This document shows positions 32,063 to 42,999 of a stretch of 64,000 nt of DNA, in pieces. Numbering within the stretch: position 1 is the stretch's first letter; every line of letters begins with the position of its first letter. Where the stretch lies: assembly GCF_001905545.1 (NCBI RefSeq), contig NZ_LIPD01000009.1, forward strand, positions 248,001 through 312,000, in the 5' to 3' direction. Position numbers and translations under genes: made by a program. The notes under the pieces were generated by a model. It had not been told where the DNA came from, made no database searches, and saw only the letters and a program-made list of their open reading frames with translations. This DNA comes from Streptomyces sp. CB02056 (GTDB lineage Bacteria > Actinomycetota > Actinomycetes > Streptomycetales > Streptomycetaceae).

Positions 32063-32521
32063 CTACCCGCCGACCGGCAGCCCCCGGTCGGCCTTCACCT
32101 GCTTCATCGTCAGGTGCGAGTTGACCTGCGCGATGCCCGGCAGGCCGGAGAGCACGTCGGTGATGAAGCGTTCGTACGCGGCGATGTCGGCCACCGCGAT
32201 CCGCAGCAGGTAGTCGGGCTCGCCGAACAGCCGGTGGGCCTCCACCACCTCCGGCAGCTCGGCCACCCGGCGCTCGAACTCGGCGACCGTCACCTGGTCC
32301 TCGTGACGCATGGTGATCGTCACGAAGGGCTGGAACCCGCGTCCGACCGCCGCTCCGTCCAGCACCGCCCGGTAGCCGCGGATCACACCGTCCTGCTCCA
32401 GTTGACGCACCCGGCGCAGGCAGGGGGACGGGGTGAGGTCCACCCGGGAGGCCAGCTCGGCGTTGGTCAGGCGCCCGTCCTGCTGGAGCTCGCGGAGGAT
32501 TCTGCGGTCGATTCGGTCCAT
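32063..32521 (-). CDS. Lrp/AsnC-family regulator
   Basis: A 152-residue protein. The N-terminal helix-turn-helix reads LQQDGRLTNAELASRVDLTPSPCLRRVRQLEQDGVIRGY, and the C-terminal RAM domain binds amino acids. It is divergent from a LysE-family exporter 228 nt away. This is a standard pair in which Lrp activates export of an amino acid when it accumulates. ATG 32521 (MDRIDRRIL) is the standard family start. Confidence 0.92.
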   Translation of the reverse strand: MDRIDRRILRELQQDGRLTNAELASRVDLTPSPCLRRVRQLEQDGVIRGYRAVLDGAAVGRGFQPFVTITMRHEDQVTVAEFERRVAELPEVVEAHRLFGEPDYLLRIAVADIAAYERFITDVLSGLPGIAQVNSHLTMKQVKADRGLPVGG

Positions 32522-32617
32522 GGCGCAACATTCTGCCAAAACGCCGCTCCGACCAGCGCGAAGTCGCCATCGCGTGCCAGCCCGATCCGGCTACCTTCAG
32601 TGACCGAACCCGCTGCC

Positions 32618-32709
32618 GGGGCACTCCGGCAGATCCCCGGGGCACCCCGGCAGGCCGCTGGAACAACCTCCGGCCGACCCGCCGGAACGACCCCTGGCCG
32701 ATCCGCCGG
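32618..32709. repeat. Two short direct repeats in the Lrp/LysE intergenic region
   Basis: GGGGCACYCCGGCAG occurs at 32618-32632 and 32639-32653 (21-bp period). GGCCGAYCCGCCGG occurs at 32672-32685 and 32696-32709 (24-bp period). Both lie upstream of the exporter start and are possible Lrp contact sites. Confidence 0.5.
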
Positions 32710-32749
32710 GCCCACACCGCGACGAGCACGACAGGCCACGCCCACACCC

Positions 32750-33379
32750 ATGGACACCCACGCCCTCCTCCTCTTCCTCGGAGTCGACCTCCTGCTGGTC
32801 TGCACCCCGGGCCCCGACTGGCTCTACATCGCCGCCCGCGGCCTCGGTCAGGGACGCCGTGCCGCGCTGATCGCGGTCGGCGGGGTCTGCGCCGGGTACG
32901 CCGTCCACACGCTGCTCTCCAGCGCCGGACTGGCCGCCGCGCTGCGCGCCGTCCCGGCCGCCCTGCCCGTGCTGCGCCTCACCGGCGCCGCGTACCTGCT
33001 GGTGCTGGCCGTCATGATGCTGCTGGCGCTGCGCAAGAGCGGGGGCGCCGCCGCCCTCGCCGCGCCCAAGCCGCAGCCCACCGCGACGGTGCTGCGCCAG
33101 AGCATGCTGACCGCGCTGCTCAACCCCAAGGGCCTGCTGCTCTACCTGTCCCTGGTGCCGCAGTTCGTCGACCCGGACGCCGCCCTGCCGGTCGGCGGCC
33201 AGGTGCTCGCGCTCGGCTCGCTCAACGTGCTGGCCTGCGCGGTGGTGTACGGGCTGGTCGCGTACGCCAGTGGGCGGCTCGGCGGTCGGTTCGGCGGCAC
33301 CCCGCAGGCGGCCCGCCGGATGACCATGGTCTCGGCGGTGCTGTTGATGCTGGTGGCGGGCGTCACAGCGAGCGCCTGA
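32750..33379 (+). CDS. LysE/RhtB-family amino-acid exporter
   Basis: A 209-residue membrane protein with six hydrophobic segments and the family motifs VCTPGPDWLYIAARGL near the N-terminus and TALLNPKGLLLYLSLVPQFV. LysE proteins export amino acids or homoserine lactones. The ATG at 32750 has no strong ribosome binding site, but the family motif spacing fits. The divergent Lrp gene is the likely regulator. Confidence 0.9.
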   Translation: MDTHALLLFLGVDLLLVCTPGPDWLYIAARGLGQGRRAALIAVGGVCAGYAVHTLLSSAGLAAALRAVPAALPVLRLTGAAYLLVLAVMMLLALRKSGGAAALAAPKPQPTATVLRQSMLTALLNPKGLLLYLSLVPQFVDPDAALPVGGQVLALGSLNVLACAVVYGLVAYASGRLGGRFGGTPQAARRMTMVSAVLLMLVAGVTASA

Positions 33380-33392
33380 GAACGGGAGCACA

Positions 33393-34877
33393 ATGCCGGG
33401 CATGACCGAGCGCCCGTTGCCAGAAGGAACCACCGCGGCCACTGGAACCACCGGAACGGCGGCAGCTGCCGGAGCCGTCGACCGCCCGACCGCCCACGCC
33501 TGGGCGGCTCTCGGCGGACCGCCCGAGCTGCTGGAGCGGGTGACCTTCCACGGCCCGGAGGACGTCCTGCCCTCCGGGCTGCCGGTGCGCCGGCTCGCCC
33601 GGGCCACCGTGGCGGTCTGCTCGCTGGCCGCCGCCGAGCTCGCGTCCCACCGCGCCGGAGGCTCGGCGCCCCTGGCCGCGTCCGTCCCCGCCGTCCGGGT
33701 GGACCAGGGGGCCGTCGCCACCGCCTTCGTCAGTGAGCGGCACCTGACGGTCGACGGCCGCGCGCCCGTCAACTTCGCCCCGCACTCCGGCTTCTGGCGC
33801 ACCGCCGACGGCTGGGTGCGCACCCACGCCAACTACCCGCACCACCGGACCCGGCTGCTCTCCGCCCTCGGCCTCGCCGCGGACGCCGGGCCCGAGCAGC
33901 TCGCCGAGGTGCTCGGCAGGCTGCCGGCCGAGCGGATCCAGGAGCGTGCGTACGCGGCGGGAGCGCTCGCGGTGGCCGTCGTGCCGGTGAGTAGCGTCGT
34001 GCACCCCCTCGTGGAGCACCTGGAGGTCGGCGCCGCCGCCGGAACCGCGCCGGTCCGCCCGCTCGGCCAGGCCCCGGTGGACCGGCCCGCCGCCGGGATC
34101 CGGGTCCTCGACCTCAGCCGGGTGATCGCCGGACCGGTGGCCACCCGTACCCTCGCCCTGCTCGGCGCCGACGTCCTGCGGGTCGACTCGCCCCGGCTGC
34201 CCGAGGCCGACGACGCCCACGCCGACACCGGCTTCGGCAAGCGCTCCACCCGCCTCGACCTCGCCGAGCCCGCCGACCGCGCCGTCTTCGACGGCCTGCT
34301 CGCCACCGCGGACGTCGTCGTCTCCGCGTACCGCCCCGGCTCCCTCGACGCCCACGGCCTCGGCCCCGACGCGCTGTTCGCCCGTCGCCCGGACCTGATC
34401 CTCGCCCAGCTCTGCGCCTGGGGCTGGACCGGCCCCTGGGCCGGGCGGCGCGGCTTCGACAGCCTGGTCCAGGCGGGTGTCGGCATCGCCGCCCACGAGG
34501 CCGCCCCCGAGACCGGATCCGCCACCGGCGGCCGCCCCGGCGTGCTGCCCGCCCAGGCCCTCGACCACGGCACCGGCTACCTCGTCGCCGCCGCCGTGCT
34601 GCGCTCCCTCACCGACCAGCGCACCCGCCGCCCCGGCGGCCGCCACCTGCGCTTCTCCCTCGCCGGCACGGCCTCCTGGCTGCTGCACGGCATCGAACCG
34701 GAGACGCCGCGGGGAGGCCCGTCCGAGCCCTACGACCCCGCCCGCCGGCTGGCCGAGGTCGACTCCCCGTACGGGCGGCTGCGCCACGCCCTGCCGCCGA
34801 TCGGGTACGAGGGGGCGCCCGCCGACTGGTCGCGCCCGCCGGGGCGTTGGGGAACGGACGAGCCGGTCTGGCTCTGA
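33393..34877 (+). CDS. Class III CoA-transferase (CaiB/BaiF family)
   Basis: A 494-residue protein. The class III signature, IRVLDLSRVIAGPVATRTLALLGADVLRVDSP, is found at about residue 235 instead of near the N-terminus, so the two halves appear swapped compared with formyl-CoA transferase. GFGKRSTRLDLAEPADRAVF and LILAQLCAWGWTGPW also fit the family. The enzyme would move CoA between carboxylic acids; the acids are unknown, and I cannot place the catalytic Asp with certainty. ATG 33393 has GGGAG 5 nt upstream; ATG 33402 is an alternative. It starts 13 nt after the exporter. Confidence 0.8.
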   Translation: MPGMTERPLPEGTTAATGTTGTAAAAGAVDRPTAHAWAALGGPPELLERVTFHGPEDVLPSGLPVRRLARATVAVCSLAAAELASHRAGGSAPLAASVPAVRVDQGAVATAFVSERHLTVDGRAPVNFAPHSGFWRTADGWVRTHANYPHHRTRLLSALGLAADAGPEQLAEVLGRLPAERIQERAYAAGALAVAVVPVSSVVHPLVEHLEVGAAAGTAPVRPLGQAPVDRPAAGIRVLDLSRVIAGPVATRTLALLGADVLRVDSPRLPEADDAHADTGFGKRSTRLDLAEPADRAVFDGLLATADVVVSAYRPGSLDAHGLGPDALFARRPDLILAQLCAWGWTGPWAGRRGFDSLVQAGVGIAAHEAAPETGSATGGRPGVLPAQALDHGTGYLVAAAVLRSLTDQRTRRPGGRHLRFSLAGTASWLLHGIEPETPRGGPSEPYDPARRLAEVDSPYGRLRHALPPIGYEGAPADWSRPPGRWGTDEPVWL

Positions 34878-34923
34878 CGGCCTCGGGCGGACGCTGTCCG
34901 AGGCGTCTGGCAGCATCGCCGTC

Positions 34924-35559
34924 ATGACCGCACACGCCACGGACTACACCTGGTTCACCCGGCGCTACCCCGTCCTGGGTGAGGCCTGCTGCCTCACCCA
35001 GGTGCAGGGGCTCGCGGCCGGTGAACTGCTGCGCCGTTTCAACGCCCTGCCGGGGACGGGCGCCGTCGGGCTGGAGGAGGTGGTGGCCCGCTGGAGCTCC
35101 TACACGAACGGGGCCGACGCCGAGGCCAGGGAGCTGTTCGACCCCGCCGAGGACCGGCTGCTCGTCGCCGTCACCGAACTCGACGGCTGGGCACTCGCGG
35201 TGGAGCCCTTCGGCTACCTCGGCACCCTGGACGCGGAGATCCTCCGGCTCGCCGAGGGCACCCGGCTGGTCTCGCACTACCGCAACGCCCTGGGGGCCGA
35301 CCACTTCCACTGGTGGGAGCACGGCATCCAGCGGCTGCACTTCGAGCCGCTCTTCCCCGACCAGCGGGACGGTACGGACGCCGAGGCGCCCGGCATCCCC
35401 GAGCTGCTGACCGCCTGCGGCTTCGAGCTGGAGACGGAGGCGTACGACCGGTGCGGCGAGGCCGCGTTCGCGCTCGCCGAGCGGCTGACCGACGTCCGGC
35501 TCGACCCGGAACGGCTGGAGGCCGCGACCTTCCGGATCGGCTACGCCCCGCGTCCGTGA
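34924..35559 (+). CDS. DUF6461-like protein of unknown function
   Basis: A 211-residue soluble protein. It has TDYTWFTRRYPVLGEACCLTQVQG at the start, and later LLVAVTELDGWALAVEPFGYLGT and HFHWWEHGIQRLHFEPLFP. The pattern matches a small Streptomyces family without known function. It carries no known catalytic motif and stands 46 nt after the CoA transferase in the same direction, so the two may be co-transcribed. Confidence 0.7.
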   Translation: MTAHATDYTWFTRRYPVLGEACCLTQVQGLAAGELLRRFNALPGTGAVGLEEVVARWSSYTNGADAEARELFDPAEDRLLVAVTELDGWALAVEPFGYLGTLDAEILRLAEGTRLVSHYRNALGADHFHWWEHGIQRLHFEPLFPDQRDGTDAEAPGIPELLTACGFELETEAYDRCGEAAFALAERLTDVRLDPERLEAATFRIGYAPRP

Positions 35560-35577
35560 GCCGTTCCGCGCAGCGCT

Positions 35578-35606
35578 GAGGCCGAGCCCCGGCGGGACGC
35601 GGCCTC
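35578..35606. terminator. Bidirectional terminator candidate
   Basis: GAGGCCG (35578-35584) pairs with CGGCCTC (35600-35606) between the convergent DUF6461 and HdeD genes. Confidence 0.5.
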
Positions 35607-35626
35607 GGTGTGCCGGACGGCTGTTG

Positions 35627-36226
35627 TCAGACCCCGGACGGGATCTGCTTGGCCCGGCTGCGGACCTGGAGTGCCGTCACGATCTCGACCAGGCCCAGGA
35701 TCACCAGCCAGCACCCGGACAGTACGGCCAGCGCGGTGATCGACCCGACCGGCCACACCATCAGCAGCACACCGGCCAGGGTGTTGGCCACGCCCGCGAA
35801 GGCCTGCCAGCCCCGGGCGGGCATCATCGGGTCGGAGATCGCGGCGGCGAGCTGGGTGATGCCGCGGAACAGCCAGCCGATCCCGATCCAGAGCGCGAGC
35901 AGCAGCAGCGACTGCACCGCACTGCGGAAGCAGAGCAGTCCCAGCAGCACGCAGATCGCGCCGCTGATGAAGGCCAGCACCCGCAGCGCGGTGGTGGAGT
36001 GGGTGCCGAACGCGGCGATCAGCTGCACGATGCCGATCACCAGCAGGTAGAGGCCGAACAGCACACCCACCACCAGGAGCGTCTCCCGGGGCCAGGCGAA
36101 GACCACGATCCCGAGGGCGAGCGAGGCGAGTCCGGCGACCAGCAGGACCTGCCAGGCGGCCTTGGCGAGCAGTCCGAGCGGACCCTGGACCGGGGTGCCG
36201 TCGGGGGTGATGATCGGAGGGGCCAC
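35627..36226 (-). CDS. HdeD-family (DUF308) membrane protein
   Basis: A 199-residue protein with six hydrophobic segments in three similar pairs (LLVAGLASLALGIVVFAWPRETLLVVGVLFGLYLLVIG and two more), the signature of HdeD. In enterobacteria HdeD supports acid resistance; actinomycete members are linked to stress in general. GTG 36226 is chosen because GAGGAG lies 9 nt upstream; a longer in-frame version starting at 36391 would add a basic, poorly conserved tail. Confidence 0.85.
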   Translation of the reverse strand: MAPPIITPDGTPVQGPLGLLAKAAWQVLLVAGLASLALGIVVFAWPRETLLVVGVLFGLYLLVIGIVQLIAAFGTHSTTALRVLAFISGAICVLLGLLCFRSAVQSLLLLALWIGIGWLFRGITQLAAAISDPMMPARGWQAFAGVANTLAGVLLMVWPVGSITALAVLSGCWLVILGLVEIVTALQVRSRAKQIPSGV

Positions 36227-36399
36227 GGTGGCGTACTCCTCGGGGCTGACGCCGGGGCGGCCGGCTGACGGGCAGGGAACGAACCCCAGCCTCTCCGCGC
36301 CACGGTCGGACCGCGCGTCGGATACGGCCGTTCGGGGGATTCGCCGCGGTCGCCGGAACGTCACCCTCCGGACACTTGCCGTCGATACCATCCGTCGGT

Positions 36400-38265
36400 A
36401 TGACTTCTGAAGGGTGGGGGACCCCTCCGGTCGAGCCGATCAGCCAGCACTACATCGTCTGCGGGGGCAACGCGCTGGCACACCGACTGGTCCTGGAACT
36501 CGTCGAGCACTACGAGGTGCCGGTCGTCGTCCTGGTCGCCGACCGGACCCGCGACCACGCGCCGCAGATCGAGCAACTCTCCGGCGTGGCGGCGGTCGTG
36601 GAGTACGCCAGCGTCACCGAGGAGGCGCTGCGCGCGGTGTCCATCGGCACCGCGCGCGGCCTCGCCCTGGTCGAGGGGAGCGACCAGGAGAACATCCACG
36701 CCGCGCTCAGCGCGCAGAACCACAACCCGGACATCCGCATCGTGTTCCGGATGTTCAACCAGCGGCTCGGCGAGAACATCGAACGGCTGCTCAGGAACGG
36801 TGCCGCGCTCTCCGGCTCCGCCACCGCCGCCCCGGCCTTCGCCTCCGCGGCGCTCGGGCGGCCCAACTCGGTGGAGATCGAAGGGCGTTACCTGCACATC
36901 GCGTTCGACGACGACATCACCTCCGACCGGATCTGCGTGGTCGCCGACCAGATCGACCGGCAGGACCTCGGCAGGATCCGGCTGCTGCCCGAGCAGCAGG
37001 GAGACTCGGCCGAATTCGTCCGGCTCGCCGCCGAGTTCGGCGACCAGGGGCCGATCCGCCCCGGTGGCGTACGGCCCGAACTGGCGCCGTCGGCCGAACC
37101 AGCGCCGTCGGCCGGTCCGGAGCCTTCGCCCGGCCCCGCCCGGGAGGGGGAGCCGGGTGGCCGGGCGGCGCTCCAGGTGCTGCGGATCGAGCCCCGGGAA
37201 CCGATCGACTGGATGAGACGGCTGCGCTGGCGGCTGCTCGACACCATGCGCTTCTTCACCAGTGCCCGGATGCGCCTGGTGCTGCTCACCGCCCTCGCGG
37301 CGGTGCTGCTGGCCTTCGGCGTGCTCTGGTACCTCAACCGGAACTTCGGCTGGACCGTCTACATCGCGCTGCTCGACCTGGCCGGCGCCGCCCAGCCGGA
37401 CCAGCTCTCCGACGTCGCCGCCGGGACGGGGGCGGGCACCGGCGGGTTCTGGCAGCGGGTCGCGCAGGTGGTGATCACCATCTGCGGGATCACCTTCGCG
37501 CCGGTCGCCACCGCGATCGCGGTCGAGGTGCTGGGCTCCGGGCGGCGCGGGCAGCCGCGCAACCCCGGGGCGGGCACCCGGGACCACGTGATCGTCGTCG
37601 GCCTCGGCAACGTCGGCACCCGGGTCGCGACCCAGCTGCACACCATGGGCGTGCCGGTGGTCTGCATGGAGCGGGACCCGCAGGCGCGCGGCATCGCCGC
37701 CGTACGGGCACTGGGGATCCCGGTGGTGATGGGCGACGGCCCGTTCGAACAGCAGCTGCGCCGGGCCCGGCTGAAGCACAGCAGGGCGCTGGTCGCGGTC
37801 AGCGGGGACGACGCCACCAACCTGGAGGCGGCCCTGGAGGCGCGCCACGGGAATCCCGAGGTCCGGGTGGTGGTGCGGCTGTTCGAGGACGACTTCGCGA
37901 GTCACTTCTACAAGACGCTGGACAACGCGGCCTCCCGGTCGGTGTCCTACCTGGCCGCGCCCGCCTTCGCGGCGGCGCTGATGGGGCGCGAGGTGCGCGG
38001 GACGCTGTCGGTGCTCCGGCACGTGCTGCTGATCGCCGAGCTGACGGTGGAGGACGGCAGCGGGCTGATCGGGCTGAACCGGCACGACCTGGAGGACCCG
38101 GGCGGCGTCCGGGTGATCGCGGTGCGCTTCGCCCACGGCGGACAGCTGCAGTGGAACTTCCCCGACCGCACCCGGCGGCTCGCCCCGGGCGACCAGATCG
38201 TGGTCGCCGCCACCCGCAGCGGGCTCGCCCGGCTGAACACGGTGGCGGTGGAGGAGCAGGGCTGA
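36400..38265 (+). CDS. RCK-2TM-RCK ion-channel-like protein (CASTOR/TrkA-N type)
   Basis: A 621-residue protein. The first domain is a NAD-binding RCK/TrkA-N fold (HYIVCGGNALAHRLVLELVEHYEVPVVVLV). Two membrane segments lie near residues 290-311 and 357-378, and the short pore-like stretch between them has no GYG potassium filter. A second TrkA-N domain follows near residue 396 (HVIVVGLGNVGTRVATQL), then an RCK-C-like end. Usual RCK channels have the membrane part first. A gated cation pathway is plausible, but its ion is unknown. ATG 36400 starts right before the first RCK domain. Confidence 0.82.
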   Translation: MTSEGWGTPPVEPISQHYIVCGGNALAHRLVLELVEHYEVPVVVLVADRTRDHAPQIEQLSGVAAVVEYASVTEEALRAVSIGTARGLALVEGSDQENIHAALSAQNHNPDIRIVFRMFNQRLGENIERLLRNGAALSGSATAAPAFASAALGRPNSVEIEGRYLHIAFDDDITSDRICVVADQIDRQDLGRIRLLPEQQGDSAEFVRLAAEFGDQGPIRPGGVRPELAPSAEPAPSAGPEPSPGPAREGEPGGRAALQVLRIEPREPIDWMRRLRWRLLDTMRFFTSARMRLVLLTALAAVLLAFGVLWYLNRNFGWTVYIALLDLAGAAQPDQLSDVAAGTGAGTGGFWQRVAQVVITICGITFAPVATAIAVEVLGSGRRGQPRNPGAGTRDHVIVVGLGNVGTRVATQLHTMGVPVVCMERDPQARGIAAVRALGIPVVMGDGPFEQQLRRARLKHSRALVAVSGDDATNLEAALEARHGNPEVRVVVRLFEDDFASHFYKTLDNAASRSVSYLAAPAFAAALMGREVRGTLSVLRHVLLIAELTVEDGSGLIGLNRHDLEDPGGVRVIAVRFAHGGQLQWNFPDRTRRLAPGDQIVVAATRSGLARLNTVAVEEQG

Positions 38266-38289
38266 GCGGGGCTGTCCTCGGACAGGGTT

Positions 38290-38333
38290 CAGCTGACAGA
38301 TTTCAGATGTTGAAATCTGAAATCTGTCAGCTG
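38290..38333. repeat. Dispersed palindromic element, copy 2
   Basis: A 19-bp perfect stem (38290-38308 with 38315-38333; arm CAGCTGACAGATTTCAGAT) and loop GTTGAA. It lies between two convergent genes and likely ends both transcripts. It shares CTGACAG and ACAGATTTC words with the other copies. Confidence 0.85.
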
Positions 38334-38371
38334 TTATCCGTCGGCCGTCAGTTGTCAGCCGTCCTCGGCCG

Positions 38372-39157
38372 TCAGCGGTTCTGGAACTCCGGCGGGCGCT
38401 TCTCGGCGAAGGCCGTCATGCCCTCCTTCTGGTCCGCCGTGGCGAAGGCCGCGTGGAAGAGCCGGCGCTCGAAGCGGACGCCCTCGGCGAGCGTCGTCTC
38501 GAAGGCGCGGTTGACGCTCTCCTTCATCATGATCGCGGCCGGGGCGGACATCGCCGCGATCGTCTCGGCGGTGGCCAGCGCCTCGGACAGCAGCTGGTCG
38601 GCGGGGACGATCCGGGAGACCAGTCCGGCCCGCTCGGCCTCCTCGGCGCCCATCATCCGACCGGTCAGGCACAGCTCCATGGCCTTCGCCTTGCCGACCG
38701 CCCGGGTCAGCCGCTGCGAGCCGCCGATGCCCGGGATGACGCCGAGCTTGATCTCCGGCTGCCCGAACTTCGCGGTGTCCGCCGCCAGCAGGACGTCGCA
38801 CAGCATGGCCAGCTCGCAGCCGCCGCCCAGCGCGAACCCGGCGACCGCCGCGATCACCGGCTTGCGCAGGGCGCCGAGCCGGTCCCACGGGCCCAGCCAG
38901 TCGTCCAGGTAGACGTCCGGGAACCGGTTGCCCTGCATCTCCTTGATGTCGGCGCCGGCCGCGAAGGCCTTCTCCGAGCCGGTGATCACCAGACAGCCGA
39001 TCTCCGGGTCCCGGTCGAAGGCGGTCGCGGCGGCGACCACCTCGTTCATCAGCTGGGTGTTCAGCGCGTTGAGCGCCTTGGGCCGGTTGAGCGTGATCAG
39101 CCCCACCCGGCCCTTGCGCTCGACCAGGATCGTCTCGTAGGTCTCGGTCTCGGTCAT
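38372..39157 (-). CDS. Enoyl-CoA hydratase, EchA8 type
   Basis: A 261-residue crotonase-family enzyme. The oxyanion loops read [11 protein letters not shown] and [13 protein letters not shown], and the two catalytic Glu positions are present (GGCELA and [15 protein letters not shown]). It hydrates 2-enoyl-CoA in fatty acid beta-oxidation. ATG 39157 has GGGAG 9 nt upstream and gives the usual [10 protein letters not shown]-like start. It is alone; aceE lies behind it on the same strand with a 193-nt gap. Confidence 0.93.
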   Translation of the reverse strand: MTETETYETILVERKGRVGLITLNRPKALNALNTQLMNEVVAAATAFDRDPEIGCLVITGSEKAFAAGADIKEMQGNRFPDVYLDDWLGPWDRLGALRKPVIAAVAGFALGGGCELAMLCDVLLAADTAKFGQPEIKLGVIPGIGGSQRLTRAVGKAKAMELCLTGRMMGAEEAERAGLVSRIVPADQLLSEALATAETIAAMSAPAAIMMKESVNRAFETTLAEGVRFERRLFHAAFATADQKEGMTAFAEKRPPEFQNR

Positions 39158-39350
39158 CGCCGTCGACTCCCATTTCCGCTGCTCGGCGCCCGTGGGAGCG
39201 CCCTGACCACCCAACGATCTACGACGTGCCCCGCCTCGCGCCAGTCTTGGTATGCGAGACGCCGGTCACCAGGGGACGGAGGCGGCGGCACGGGCGACGG
39301 GACGGAGGCGGCGGCGGGACGGAGCGACGGCCGGACGGACGCCGGGCCGG

Positions 39351-42077
<2,727 letters not shown>

Positions 42078-42113
42078 GGGTGGTTCCCCTTTACCGGTGC
42101 GCTTCAGGGTGCT

Positions 42114-42132
42114 TATTCCAGGATGCGGAATA
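42114..42132. promoter_or_regulatory. Inverted repeat in the aceE leader
   Basis: TATTCC-N7-GGAATA (42114-42119, 42127-42132), extended by GCT/AGC with a one-base slip. It lies just downstream of the predicted aceE transcription start, so it may be a repressor site or a leader hairpin. Confidence 0.5.
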
Positions 42133-42158
42133 GCATTTCTCTCCATGGAACTATTTGG

Positions 42159-42188
42159 ACGGTAGAGAGTGATCGGGTGGCCCGTCAA
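42159..42188 (-). promoter_or_regulatory. Promoter of aceE
   Basis: Read on the minus strand: -35 TTGACG (42188-42183), an 18-bp spacer and -10 TACCGT (42164-42159). These are close to the housekeeping HrdB-type consensus. The start of transcription would be near 42152. Confidence 0.7.
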
Positions 42189-42212
42189 CCGCTACTGGTG
42201 GGTAGTTTGAGC

Positions 42213-42226
42213 GATGATCGATCATC
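42213..42226. promoter_or_regulatory. Perfect palindrome upstream of the aceE promoter
   Basis: GATGATCGATCATC, a 14-bp perfect palindrome, centred about 31 bp upstream of the -35 box. It lies between the end of the GntR gene and the aceE promoter, so it is a candidate site for that regulator or another activator. Confidence 0.55.
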
Positions 42227-42270
42227 TCTATGCGAACTTTATGGGGAAGGGCAACCCCGGCCCGAGCGGC

Positions 42271-42936
42271 TCAGTCGGAGTGCCGGGCGTACTCCAGGAC
42301 GTGCTCGGCCAGCAGTCGGCCGACCGCCGGGTCCTGCCGCCGGAAGGCCTCGATCAGCGGCCGGTGGTCGGCGGCGTTCTCGTGCAGCTCCGGCCGGACC
42401 CGGTGCAGCGACAGCACCGTCCACACCTCGACCCCGAGGCCCTCCCAGGCCCGCAGCAGCGTCCCGTTGCCGGAGGCGGCGACGATCTCGCGGTGGAAGG
42501 CCACCCCGTGCCGGGCCTGGCCGAGGGCGTCGCCCACCGCCGCGGCCGCCGCCATCCGCTCGGCGTGCCGCTCCAGCGCGGTGGTGTCCCCGGCCAGCCG
42601 GACCACCGCCGACTCGGCGGCCAGCCGCTCCAGCGCGGCCCGCACCTGGTAGACCTCGCGCAGCTCGGCCGGGCCGATCCCGCGCACCCGCACGCCCCGG
42701 TTGGGCTCGGCGTCGAGCAGCCCGAGGGTCTGGAGTGCGCGCAGCGCCTCGCGGACCGGCGCCTGGCTGACGTTCAACTCGGCGGCCAGGCGCCGCTCGA
42801 CGATCCGGTCCCCGGGCTGCCAGCGGCCGTTCAGCAGGCCCTCCAGCAGCAGCCCGCGCACCTGCTCGCCCAGCGGCACCCGGGACAGCGGGTCGGTGCC
42901 CCCGGCCGGAGTCGGCGGCGGGACCGGGTGGTTCAT
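42271..42936 (-). CDS. GntR-family regulator, FadR/FCD subgroup
   Basis: A 221-residue regulator. The winged helix reads PGDRIVERRLAAELNVSQAPVREALRALQTLGLLD, and the FCD domain follows, with likely metal-binding His residues around HREIVAAS and LIEAFRRQ. FCD regulators respond to organic acids such as pyruvate, lactate or glycolate. It lies directly upstream of aceE on the same strand, with a 193-nt gap that contains the aceE promoter and palindromes. Regulation of aceE is therefore a reasonable guess. Confidence 0.9.
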   Translation of the reverse strand: MNHPVPPPTPAGGTDPLSRVPLGEQVRGLLLEGLLNGRWQPGDRIVERRLAAELNVSQAPVREALRALQTLGLLDAEPNRGVRVRGIGPAELREVYQVRAALERLAAESAVVRLAGDTTALERHAERMAAAAAVGDALGQARHGVAFHREIVAASGNGTLLRAWEGLGVEVWTVLSLHRVRPELHENAADHRPLIEAFRRQDPAVGRLLAEHVLEYARHSD

Positions 42937-42964
42937 GGCGGGCTCCAGGTGTGCCGGTGGAGGT

Positions 42965-42998
42965 GGGGCGGGGGAAGGGGGCGGGGGAAGGGGTGGGG
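42965..42998. other. G-quadruplex-forming run
   Basis: Six runs of four or five G on the plus strand, separated by one or two bases (GGGG-C-GGGGG-AA-GGGGG-C-GGGGG-AA-GGGG-T-GGGG). It lies directly upstream of the GntR start and after the next gene's stop, so the C-rich strand would be in the GntR leader RNA. Confidence 0.7.
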
Positions 42999-42999
42999 C

